Below are positions 1 through 5,509 of a stretch of 14,854 nucleotides of DNA, piece after piece (the first letter of the stretch is position 1; each line of letters starts with the position of its first letter). Made by a program: the position numbers and the translations under genes. Origin of the DNA: an uncultured Clostridia bacterium (lineage in GTDB: Bacteria; Bacillota; Clostridia; Christensenellales; Borkfalkiaceae); the NCBI GenBank assembly GCA_947629605.1, contig CANREK010000008.1, positions 1 through 14,854 on the forward strand, given 5' to 3'. The notes beneath the pieces were generated by a model. That model was not told the origin of the DNA, made no database searches, and saw nothing but the letters and a program-made list of their open reading frames with translations.

Positions 1-309
1 CTTATCCGCCACATAGTTTTGAGAGTGTCCCACATAGGTAGCGACCTTCAAAGAATTTTGCAGAATGTTTATGATAGCGCAGACCGTATTCGACGAAAGT
101 CCCCTATGATTTTTCAGATTTCCGCAAGATAGCATGTGGGTCACAAATCTCTGTAACACGTCAATGGTAAGTGTGTCTACTTCATATTTTCCCAAATACG
201 GCGCAATGTGTAGCTGTATGAGTTCAACGTATCTCAAATACGTTCTTTGCTTCGAGGTCGGCTTGACATAATTTTCAAGCCACTCATCAAGCCAGTCTTG
301 ATAGTGCAT
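1..309 (-). CDS. Tyrosine recombinase/integrase, N-terminal part (runs off the window)
   Basis: Only the first 103 codons are present; the frame is open to base 1, so the catalytic domain (R-H-R-Y) lies outside. The start ATG (309-307) follows a good ribosome binding site, AAGGAG, seven bases upstream. The visible protein has the look of a phage-type SAM-like core-binding domain: it opens with WLDEWLENYVKPTSKQRTY, followed by a segment reading HIAPYLGKYEVDTLT and a helix reading SSNTVCAIINILQNSL. Family knowledge: such proteins cut and rejoin DNA at att sites, often tRNA genes, and they usually sit beside the att site. That matches the repeated tRNA-Trp 3' end 190 bases upstream of this gene. 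No arm-binding domain precedes the core-binding domain, so the protein may be of a short integrase type. Base composition is AT-richer than the rest of the window, consistent with acquisition. Activity cannot be judged without the C-terminus. Confidence 0.85.
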   Translation of the reverse strand, partial: MHYQDWLDEWLENYVKPTSKQRTYLRYVELIQLHIAPYLGKYEVDTLTIDVLQRFVTHMLSCGNLKNHRGLSSNTVCAIINILQNSLKVATYVGHSQNYVADK

Positions 310-334
310 TTGATTCTCCTTGTATTTTAATTTT

Positions 335-349
335 GGCGCATAATGCGCC
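335..349 (-). promoter_or_regulatory. Stem-loop in the integrase leader
   Basis: A perfect six-pair GC-rich stem (GGCGCA/TGCGCC, three-base loop) lies 26 bases upstream of the integrase start codon. It has no U-run, so it is not a standard terminator. It could affect mRNA stability or translation, or bind a recombination accessory protein. The structure is seen; the role is inference. Confidence 0.35.
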
Positions 350-467
350 CACATATATGGTACTTCAAATTTCTTTTTACTTCTTAATATGAAAATAGCC
401 GCCCGACATTTTGTCGAACGGTTTCATCGTTATAATTAAGTTTTCAGACAATTCCCACATATAATAC

Positions 468-498
468 AAATATCCACCGACTAAGCCGATGGATATTT
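468..498 (-). terminator. Terminator-like hairpin next to the distal att copy
   Basis: On the minus strand a 12-pair stem, AAATATCCATCG against CGGTGGATATTT (one G-T wobble), with a seven-base loop directly follows the duplicate tRNA 3' end at 500-515. Its right arm ends in TTT and is followed by AT-rich sequence. The placement mirrors the hairpin directly behind the real tRNA. It may be the terminator that once served the tRNA, displaced by an insertion. Confidence 0.45.
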
Positions 499-499
499 A

Positions 500-515
500 T
501 TGGCAGGGGAGACGC
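500..515. repeat. Direct repeat of the tRNA-Trp 3' end (putative att site, distal copy)
   Basis: TTGGCAGGGGAGACGC is identical to 621-636, which is the acceptor/T-stem 3' end of tRNA-Trp including CCA. With one mismatch the match extends to 519 (19 of 20). A tRNA 3'-end duplication close to an integrase gene is the classic footprint of site-specific integration, so this is most simply an attL/attR core. It lies only 121 bases from the intact tRNA copy. Confidence 0.7.
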
Positions 516-586
516 TACTTTATTCCCGCAAAACCGCTTTGCGCTTTTGCGGGAGCCCTATTTCTTTCGATTCGCGCCTGACCCAA

Positions 587-624
587 CCAAAACCCCCGAC
601 CTCTTCTGAGGTCGGGGGTTTTGG
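587..624 (-). terminator. Rho-independent terminator of tRNA-Trp
   Basis: A perfect 17-pair inverted repeat (CCAAAACCCCCGACCTC with its complement) with a four-base loop lies immediately 3' of the tRNA. Its first bases overlap the encoded CCA. The descending arm ends in GGGGGTTTT, giving a GC-rich stem and a short U-run on the minus strand. Confidence 0.7.
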
Positions 625-636
625 CAGGGGAGACGC
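621..636. repeat. Direct repeat within tRNA-Trp (putative att site, tRNA-proximal copy)
   Basis: This is the second copy of the 16-base repeat found at 500-515. It covers the encoded CCA, discriminator base, the 3' acceptor strand and the first base of the T-stem 3' strand. Integration here leaves the tRNA gene intact, as expected for a tRNA-targeting element that carries its own copy of the 3' end. Confidence 0.7.
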
Positions 637-696
637 GACTCGAACACGCAACAGACGGTTTTGGAGACCGTTGCTCTACCATTGAACTACTCCCCT
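622..696 (-). tRNA. tRNA-Trp (anticodon CCA)
   Basis: The minus strand folds into a full cloverleaf: acceptor AGGGGAG with CTCCCCT, D-arm GTTC-AATGGTA-GAGC, anticodon stem ACGGT/ACCGT with loop CTCCAAA (anticodon CCA, reading UGG), a five-base variable region, and T-arm GCGTG-TTCGAGT-CGCGT. Discriminator G is followed by a genome-encoded CCA. Length is 75. A consensus promoter lies 14 bases upstream and a strong hairpin directly downstream, so it is probably a single-gene transcript. Its 3' end is duplicated at 500-515, marking it as an integration target. Confidence 0.95.
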
Positions 697-709
697 ATGC
701 GCAAAATAT

Positions 710-738
710 ATTATACATGATTCTGCCCTTTCCGTCAA
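710..738 (-). promoter_or_regulatory. Sigma-A type promoter of tRNA-Trp
   Basis: Minus strand TTGACG, a 17-base spacer, then TATAAT. The -10 box ends 13 bases before the first base of the mature tRNA, which fits a very short 5' leader. Confidence 0.85.
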
Positions 739-772
739 GGACTTTTTCGACAAAAAAAGAAAAAACTTCAAA

Positions 773-1021
773 TCAAACGAATGTCTCGACGAACCAGACC
801 TCCGCCTGCGGCTCAAAATACAGCTCTTTGACCGTCCCGCCCACGACACAGGAATAGCGCACGGGGAGCGCATGACTTACAAGGCGGGGCGCCCGCGCAA
901 TGCCCGTAACACGGTCGATCTTATATCTTTTTCCGTTGGTCCATATGATTTCCGTGGGGATCATTCCCCCGTTTGCCGAAAATTTTGCGCAGACACCGAC
1001 ATTGATCTTTTTGACTTCCAT
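773..1021 (-). CDS. Small protein of unknown function (82 aa)
   Basis: I do not recognise a named family. The protein reads as a compact beta-rich domain: PTEIIWTNGKRYKIDRV (residues 22-38), then RYSCVVGG and LYFEPQAEVWFVE near the C-terminus. The pattern of aromatic and charged residues is protein-like and does not mirror a gene on the other strand, which supports a real gene. No signal peptide or membrane segment is visible. The ATG at 1021 has no Shine-Dalgarno sequence; it sits in the right arm of a small hairpin (CCATAC/GTATGG, 1018-1036), and a possible -10 box TACAAT (1028-1033) is only six bases upstream. The gene lies between the galE terminator and the tRNA-Trp promoter, on the same strand as both, and probably forms its own unit. 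Confidence 0.6.
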   Translation of the reverse strand: MEVKKINVGVCAKFSANGGMIPTEIIWTNGKRYKIDRVTGIARAPRLVSHALPVRYSCVVGGTVKELYFEPQAEVWFVETFV

Positions 1022-1046
1022 ACCGTTATTGTATGGAAAAAATCAT

Positions 1047-1069
1047 CAAAAAAACGGCTTTTTCGCCGT
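1047..1069 (-). terminator. Terminator of the deaminase-cyclophilin-galE operon
   Basis: On the minus strand ACGGC-GAAAAA-GCCGT is followed by a seven-T run. It lies about 50 bases downstream of the galE stop codon. Confidence 0.75.
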
Positions 1070-1089
1070 CTTTTCGAATATTATGTCAC

Positions 1090-1103
1090 GCATAGTACTA
1101 TGC
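1090..1103. repeat. Perfect 14-base palindrome downstream of galE
   Basis: GCATAGTACTATGC reads identically on both strands. It lies between the galE stop and the terminator. It resembles a dimeric-repressor operator in form, and a weak TTGATT/TACTAT pair overlaps it on the minus strand, but there is no gene close enough to assign it to. Function unknown. Confidence 0.3.
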
Positions 1104-1117
1104 AAAATGCCGAAAAA

Positions 1118-2131
1118 TCAATTTTCGTACCCGTTTGGATTCTTCCTCTGCCAATTCCATTGGTCGATGCACATCTTCTCCAAGTCGTACTCCGCCTTCC
1201 AGCCGAGCTCGCGTTCCGCCTTCTCTGCGGAGGCATAACAGGTTGCGATGTCCCCCGCTCTCCTCGGCTTGATGACATAGTGAAGTTCCTTTCCGCATGC
1301 CTTGGAGAAGGCCTTGATCATGTCGAGCACGCTGTACCCGTTCCCCGTGCCGAGGTTATAGACATACACGCCCGCGCGGTTGAGATTTTTCATGGCGGCG
1401 ACGTGTCCCCTCGCGAGGTCGACGACGTGGATGTAGTCCCTCACCCCCGTGCCGTCGGGCGTGGGATAGTCGTTGCCGAACACGCCGATCTCTTTGAGCT
1501 TTCCGCTTGCGACCTGCGCCACATAGGGCATGAGATTGTTGGGGATCCCCTTGGGGTCCTCGCCGATGAGCCCGCTCTCGTGTGCGCCGACGGGGTTGAA
1601 ATAGCGCAGCAGCGCCACCGTCCACTCTTTGTCCGAGACAAAGAGGTCGCGGAGAATATTTTCCTGCATGACCTTCGTCGCGCCATAGGGATTGGTCGTG
1701 GGGTTCATCTTGCTCGTTTCGCGAAGAGGAAGCTCGTCGGGATCGCCATAGACGGTCGCAGAGGAAGAGAACACGATCTTTTTCACGCCGAATTTTTTCA
1801 TCGTCTCGACGAGAACGAGCGTGGAGACGAGGTTGTTGTCGTAATATTCCACGGGCATTCTGACGCTCTCGCCCACCGCTTTGAGCCCCGCAAAGTGGAT
1901 GACCCAATCGATGTCGAACGCCGTGAAGATGAGTTCGAGCGCCGCGCGGTCGCGCACGTCGTTTTCGTAGAAATATACCTCTTTGCCCGTGATCTTTTTG
2001 ACCCGTTCGATGGCTTCCCTGCTCGAATTGCAGAGATTGTCGATGACGACGACGTCGTAGCCCGCATTGAGAAGTTCCACCACCGTGTGGGAGCCGATAA
2101 ATCCCGCTCCGCCTGTCACTAAAACTGTCAT
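1118..2131 (-). CDS. galE: UDP-glucose 4-epimerase
   Basis: Converts UDP-glucose and UDP-galactose into each other with bound NAD, in the cytoplasm (Leloir pathway and supply of galactose for surface polysaccharide). At 337 residues it is full length for the family. The N-terminal Rossmann motif is TGGAGFIGSH (residues 6-15). The catalytic Tyr and Lys are in NPYGATK, Tyr149 and Lys153, with the active-site Ser in SSSATVYGD (122-130). These positions agree with the E. coli enzyme. The C-terminal part has PDGTGVRDYIHVVDLA, the substrate-domain signature of GalE. The ATG follows GGAGG seven bases upstream. It is the last gene of a three-gene operon, 23 bases behind the cyclophilin, with a terminator ~50 bases after its stop. 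Other short-chain NDP-sugar epimerases are possible, but GalE fits best. Confidence 0.95.
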   Translation of the reverse strand: MTVLVTGGAGFIGSHTVVELLNAGYDVVVIDNLCNSSREAIERVKKITGKEVYFYENDVRDRAALELIFTAFDIDWVIHFAGLKAVGESVRMPVEYYDNNLVSTLVLVETMKKFGVKKIVFSSSATVYGDPDELPLRETSKMNPTTNPYGATKVMQENILRDLFVSDKEWTVALLRYFNPVGAHESGLIGEDPKGIPNNLMPYVAQVASGKLKEIGVFGNDYPTPDGTGVRDYIHVVDLARGHVAAMKNLNRAGVYVYNLGTGNGYSVLDMIKAFSKACGKELHYVIKPRRAGDIATCYASAEKAERELGWKAEYDLEKMCIDQWNWQRKNPNGYEN

Positions 2132-2154
2132 TATGTTGCCTCCAAGCCGTATTT

Positions 2155-2676
2155 TTATGCCTTGATCGGGTCGGGATAGGCGACGCCGAAGGTCTCCGCG
2201 GTCACTTTTTTCATCTTTTGCTCGGTGAGCGGCTTGTCGCGGTAGTCGGTCCTGACCGAGGCGATCGCATCGACAACTTCCATGCCCTCGATGACCTTTC
2301 CGAACGCCGCATACTGCCCGTCGAGATAGCCCGCCGCGGCGTGCATGATGAAGAATTGCGACCCCGCGGAGTCAAAGCTCTGCGCCCGCGCCATGGAGAG
2401 AACGCCCCGTGTGTGGGAGAGGTCGTTTTTGAAGCCGTTTGCGCGGAATTCCCCCTTGATGCGGTACCCGGGGCCGCCCGTGCCGACCCCCATGGGGTCG
2501 CCGCCCTGTATCATGAATCCCGCGATGACGCGGTGAAAGACCGTGCCGTCGTAGAATCCCTTTTGCACGAGGGAGAGAAAGTTATTGACGGTGTTCGGGG
2601 CGATCTCGGGATAGAGTTCGGCCTTGAATGTCTTGCCGTCTGCCATTTCAAATGTGACGATCGGATTTTGTGCCAT
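2155..2676 (-). CDS. Cyclophilin-type peptidyl-prolyl cis-trans isomerase
   Basis: Catalyses rotation about Xaa-Pro bonds during protein folding. The 173-residue protein is a single cyclophilin domain without signal peptide, so it should be cytoplasmic. Signature motifs in order: FHRVIAGFMIQGGDP (47-61, catalytic Arg49), the GTGGPGY segment (65-71), SAGSQFFIM (103-111) and LDGQYAAFGKV (118-128). Leu118 replaces the Trp that confers high cyclosporin affinity in eukaryotic members, as is common in bacteria. The start chosen is the ATG at 2676 because GAGGA lies six bases upstream. The earlier in-frame ATG at 2682 would abut that site and overlaps the preceding stop codon. It lies directly behind the deaminase gene and is co-transcribed with it. 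Confidence 0.92.
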   Translation of the reverse strand: MAQNPIVTFEMADGKTFKAELYPEIAPNTVNNFLSLVQKGFYDGTVFHRVIAGFMIQGGDPMGVGTGGPGYRIKGEFRANGFKNDLSHTRGVLSMARAQSFDSAGSQFFIMHAAAGYLDGQYAAFGKVIEGMEVVDAIASVRTDYRDKPLTEQKMKKVTAETFGVAYPDPIKA

Positions 2677-2678
2677 GA

Positions 2679-3122
2679 TCATTCCTCGTATTTTTCAATG
2701 TCGGTATGCGCCTCCGCAAAGAGTTGCAGGGAGAATGCGTCGGGATAGCCCTCCTTATAGACGACCCGCCGAATGCCCGCGTTGATGATCATCTTTGCGC
2801 AGATGACGCAGGGTTGATGCGTGCAGTAGAGCGTGGATCCGTCGATGTTGATGCCGTACCTTGCCGCCTGAATGAGCGCGTTCTGTTCCGCATGCGCCGC
2901 ATAGCAGAGCTCGGCATGCGTTCCGCTCTCGATATTCATTTTTTCGCGGAGACATTCGCCCCGTTCGACACAGGAAGCGATGCCCTGCGGTGCGCCGTTA
3001 TACCCCGTAGCCATGACGCGGTTGTCGCGCACGATCACAGCGCCCACTTTGCGGCGGAAACAGCTTGCCCAAGTGCCCACCTGTTCGGTGAGTTCCATAA
3101 ACCTTTTATCCCATTTTTCCAT
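2679..3122 (-). CDS. Deoxycytidylate (dCMP) deaminase, ComEB-like
   Basis: A 147-residue zinc-dependent deaminase; the family converts dCMP to dUMP, feeding thymidylate synthesis. In Bacillus the homologue is called ComEB for its position in a competence operon. Zinc ligands are visible: HAE at 77-79 and PCVIC at 104-108 (His77, Cys105, Cys108), with Glu79 as the proton shuttle. VGAVIV and GYNGAP (26-44) are typical of the nucleotide-binding part. The start at 3122 is preferred because MEKWDKRFM corresponds to the conserved (S)W-x-x-(Y/R)FM opening of the family. It has no Shine-Dalgarno, and the -10 box ends six bases before it, so the mRNA would be leaderless. First gene of the operon with cyclophilin and galE. 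Confidence 0.9.
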   Translation of the reverse strand: MEKWDKRFMELTEQVGTWASCFRRKVGAVIVRDNRVMATGYNGAPQGIASCVERGECLREKMNIESGTHAELCYAAHAEQNALIQAARYGINIDGSTLYCTHQPCVICAKMIINAGIRRVVYKEGYPDAFSLQLFAEAHTDIEKYEE

Positions 3123-3128
3123 GGCACC

Positions 3129-3157
3129 ATTATACCATCCAACGGTGCCCGTGTCAA
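3129..3157 (-). promoter_or_regulatory. Sigma-A promoter of the deaminase operon
   Basis: Minus strand TTGACA, 17-base spacer, TATAAT: a full consensus match. The predicted transcription start, about seven bases past the -10 box, falls on or next to the A of the deaminase ATG at 3122. Confidence 0.85.
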
Positions 3158-3208
3158 TGGTTCCCCCTTTTTTCACCAAAAAAAGCGTGAAAATTTTTCC
3201 ATTTCCGT

Positions 3209-3236
3209 TTGACATTGTATCATAACGGTTTATAAT
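3209..3236 (+). promoter_or_regulatory. Sigma-A promoter of groES-groEL
   Basis: TTGACA, 16-base spacer, TATAAT on the plus strand, 55 bases before the groES start. The leader contains a small inverted repeat (TCCGC 3256-3260 with GCGGA 3268-3272) and AGGAGG at 3280-3285. I looked for the HrcA operator CIRCE (TTAGCACTC-N9-GAGTGCTAA) between 3123 and 3291 and do not see it. Confidence 0.85.
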
Positions 3237-3291
3237 AGAACAAGAAAAGATATGCTCCGCAGAACGTGCGGACTTCAAAAGGAGGTTTTCA

Positions 3292-3576
3292 ATGAACATC
3301 AAACCACTGTTCGACAAGGTCGTCGTCGAGGCGCTCTCCGTCGAAGAAAAAACCAAGAGCGGATTCATCCTTCCCTCATCCGCACAGGAAAAGCCACAGA
3401 CCTGTGTCGTCGTTGCCGTCGGCCCCGGCGGGGTCGTAGACGGAAAAGAGACCGTGATGCAGGTGAAAGTCGGCGATAAAGTGCTCTGCTCAAAGTATGC
3501 GGGCTCCGATTTCAAGGTGGATGGCAAGGAATTCACCATCATCAAACAGAGCGACATCTTAGCGATCGTAGAATAA
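3292..3576 (+). CDS. groES: Co-chaperonin GroES (Hsp10)
   Basis: Forms the heptameric lid on GroEL that closes the folding chamber in an ATP-dependent cycle. At 94 residues it is of normal length. It begins MNIKPLFDKVVVEAL, and the mobile loop reads EEKTKSGFILPSSAQEKPQ (about 18-36), with the Ile-Leu pair that docks on GroEL. The roof segment VGPGGVVDGKE and the C-terminal KVGDKVLCSKYAGSDFKVDG are typical. AGGAGG lies six bases before the ATG. groEL follows 21 bases downstream and the pair is transcribed from the consensus promoter at 3209-3236. Confidence 0.97.
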   Translation: MNIKPLFDKVVVEALSVEEKTKSGFILPSSAQEKPQTCVVVAVGPGGVVDGKETVMQVKVGDKVLCSKYAGSDFKVDGKEFTIIKQSDILAIVE

Positions 3577-3597
3577 AGTCAAGGAGATAAAAATATC

Positions 3598-5226
3598 ATG
3601 GCAAAACAAATCAAATACGGAGAAGATGCAAGAAAGGCTTTGGAGACGGGCGTCAATGTGCTCGCCGATACCGTAAAGATCACGCTCGGCCCCAAGGGCA
3701 GAAACGTCGTGCTCGATAAAAAGTTCGGCGCTCCCCTCATCACCAACGACGGCGTGACCATCGCAAAGGAGATCGAACTCCCCGATCCCTTCGAGAACAT
3801 GGGCGCTCAGCTCGTGAAGGAAGTTTCCACCAAGACGAACGACGTTGCGGGCGACGGCACGACGACGGCTGTCCTTCTCGCACAGGCCATCATCCGCGAA
3901 GGGCTCAAAAATCTCGCCGCGGGCGCAAATCCCATCATTCTCAAAAAGGGCATCGACAAGGCTGTCGACGTCGCCGTGGCGCACCTCAAAGAGATCTCCA
4001 AGCAGGTCGAGGGCAAAAAGGCCATCTCGCAGGTCGCCTCCATCTCCGCGGGCGATGAAACGGTCGGCGAACTCATTGCAAAGGCCATGGAGATCGTCGG
4101 CACCGACGGCGTCATCACCGTGGAAGAGGGCAAATCCATGTCGACGGAACTCACCACCGTCGAGGGCATGCAGTTCGACCGCGGCTACGCTTCCGCCTAC
4201 ATGGTGACGGACACCGAAAAGATGGAAGCCGTGCTCGACAACCCCTATATCCTCATCACCGACAAGAAGATCTCCAATCTCCAAGAGATCCTTCCCATCA
4301 TCGAGCCCCTCGCGCAGCAGGGCGCAAGGCTGCTCATCATCGCCGAGGATGTCGAGGGAGATGCCCTCGCGGCGCTCATCGTCAACAAGCTCAAAGGCGT
4401 GTTCAACTGCGTCGCCGTCAAGGCGCCCGGCTTCGGCGACAGGAGAAAGGCCATGCTCGAAGATATCGCCATCCTCACGGGCGGCACGGTCATCAGCTCC
4501 GATCTCGGCTATGAATTCAAGAACGTCACGCCCGACATGCTCGGCAGGGCCGTGCAGGTCAAGATCGACAAGGACAACACGACCATCATCGACGGTGCGG
4601 GCGACAAACAGGCCATCAAAGACCGCGTCGCTTCCATCAAGGCGCAGATCGAGGTCACATCTTCCGATTACGACAAGGAAAAATTGCAGGAACGCCTCGC
4701 CAAACTTGCGGGCGGCGTTGCCGTCATCAACGTCGGCGCGGCGACCGAGGTCGAGATGAAGGAGAAGAAGCTCCGCATCGACGATGCGCTTGCGGCGACC
4801 CGTGCGGCGGTCGAGGAAGGATATGTCCCCGGCGGCGGCTCGGCTCTCCTCAGCTGCATCCCCTCCGTCAAGAAGCTCGTCGCGAGCCTCGAAGGCGACG
4901 AAAAGACGGGTGCAAGCATCATTTTGAAGGCATGCGAAGAGCCCGTTCGCCAGATCGCCAAGAATGCGGGCGTGGATGGCTCCGTCGTCGTCGACAAGAT
5001 CCTGACGAAGAAAGTCACAAATTACGGGTTCGACGCGCTCAAAAACGTCTACACGGATATGGTGGAAGCGGGCATCATCGACCCGACCAAAGTCACCCGT
5101 TCCGTCTTGCAGAACGCGGCGTCCGTCGCCTCGACCCTGCTCACGACGGAATCCATCGTCACGGATATCCCCACCCCTCCCGCTCCCCCCGCACCCGCAG
5201 GCGGCGGCATGGATGGAATGTATTGA
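3598..5226 (+). CDS. groEL: Chaperonin GroEL (Hsp60)
   Basis: Tetradecameric ATP-driven protein-folding chamber in the cytoplasm, working with GroES. Full length at 542 residues. Visible landmarks: ITLGPKGRNVVLDKKFGAP in the equatorial domain, GDGTTTAVLLAQAI (the ATP-binding loop with the Asp equivalent to Asp87), apical-domain EDVEGDALAALIVNK, the KAPGFGDRRKAMLEDIAILTGG signature, VGAATEVEMKEKK (the Asp/Glu switch region), and the flexible C-terminus ending GGGMDGMY. AAGGAG precedes the ATG by eleven bases. Second gene of the groES-groEL operon, ending at a strong hairpin terminator. No truncation or odd residue noticed. Confidence 0.98.
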   Translation: MAKQIKYGEDARKALETGVNVLADTVKITLGPKGRNVVLDKKFGAPLITNDGVTIAKEIELPDPFENMGAQLVKEVSTKTNDVAGDGTTTAVLLAQAIIREGLKNLAAGANPIILKKGIDKAVDVAVAHLKEISKQVEGKKAISQVASISAGDETVGELIAKAMEIVGTDGVITVEEGKSMSTELTTVEGMQFDRGYASAYMVTDTEKMEAVLDNPYILITDKKISNLQEILPIIEPLAQQGARLLIIAEDVEGDALAALIVNKLKGVFNCVAVKAPGFGDRRKAMLEDIAILTGGTVISSDLGYEFKNVTPDMLGRAVQVKIDKDNTTIIDGAGDKQAIKDRVASIKAQIEVTSSDYDKEKLQERLAKLAGGVAVINVGAATEVEMKEKKLRIDDALAATRAAVEEGYVPGGGSALLSCIPSVKKLVASLEGDEKTGASIILKACEEPVRQIAKNAGVDGSVVVDKILTKKVTNYGFDALKNVYTDMVEAGIIDPTKVTRSVLQNAASVASTLLTTESIVTDIPTPPAPPAPAGGGMDGMY

Positions 5227-5238
5227 TCGAAATCATGA

Positions 5239-5273
5239 AAAAGTTCTCGGAGAATCATCCGAGAACTTTTTTT
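5239..5273 (+). terminator. groEL terminator (probably bidirectional)
   Basis: AAAAGTTCTCGG pairs perfectly with CCGAGAACTTTT across an eight-base loop and is followed by more T residues, 12 bases after the groEL stop. The A-rich left flank gives a U-run on the minus strand as well, so it could also stop transcription arriving from ftsZ. Confidence 0.85.
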
Positions 5274-5328
5274 ATGTGGTGATGTATGAAACACAGTTTG
5301 TTGTAGTTGTACCATGGTGAGCGGCCCC

Positions 5329-5472
5329 GCGTCATTCTGAGCCCGTAGGGCTGTAAAGAGTACAGAACTTGACCCGAAGAATCTCGCGGGGCGGGTTTGA
5401 ACGATCGTGTGGCGAGATGCTTCGGACACTCTCGCGCAGACTTCGTTCTTACTGACAAGCTCAGCATGACGC
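5329..5472. repeat. Imperfect palindromic intergenic repeat between groEL and ftsZ
   Basis: Nested inverted repeats: the outer arms CGTCATTCTGAGC (5330-5342) and GCTCAGCATGACG (5459-5471) pair at 12 of 13 positions. The inner arms GAAGAATCTCGC (5376-5387) and GCGAGATGCTTC (5412-5423) pair at 11 of 12. The element is about 144 bases and contains no convincing ORF. The arm style (GTCATTCTGAGC...GCTCAGCATGAC with GAAGAATCTC inside) resembles multicopy intergenic repeats that I recall from gut Clostridia, possibly MITE- or REP-like. Copy number cannot be seen from one window. Confidence 0.6.
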
Positions 5473-5509
5473 CGCACGTCCCTCAGGATGAGCGGCGGAA
5501 AGTGCGGGA

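Larger units (their letters stand above)
310..621. other. Non-coding stretch between integrase and tRNA-Trp
   Basis: These 312 bases hold no convincing gene. On the minus strand, from the tRNA towards the integrase, they contain: the tRNA terminator hairpin; a second hairpin at 525-553 (stem of nine pairs, CCCGCAAAA with TTTTGCGGG, no U-run); a copy of the tRNA 3' end (500-515); a hairpin at 468-498; a possible 27-codon ORF (377-460, ATG, no ribosome binding site) encoding a Lys-rich peptide ending YFHIKK; a small stem-loop at 404-416; and a stem-loop GGCGCA-TAA-TGCGCC at 335-349 in the integrase leader. I found no good -35/-10 pair for the integrase. The 310-499 part is AT-rich and probably belongs to the integrated element. 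Confidence 0.6.

Noticed and set aside
525..553. Hairpin CCCGCAAAA...TTTTGCGGG as a terminator
   Set aside because: Good stem but no U-run after it on either strand and no gene directly upstream of it; kept only as a structure in the non-coding stretch.
872..2122. 416-codon plus-strand ORF
   Set aside because: It lies antisense to galE, whose motifs, start and ribosome binding site are complete. The translation is rich in Asp, Arg, His and Val, as typical for the complement of GC-rich coding sequence, and shows no domain.
3123..3557. Extended start of the dCMP deaminase reaching back over groES
   Set aside because: The extra ~145 residues would be read from the complement of groES and through both promoters; the family begins at the Met encoded at 3122.
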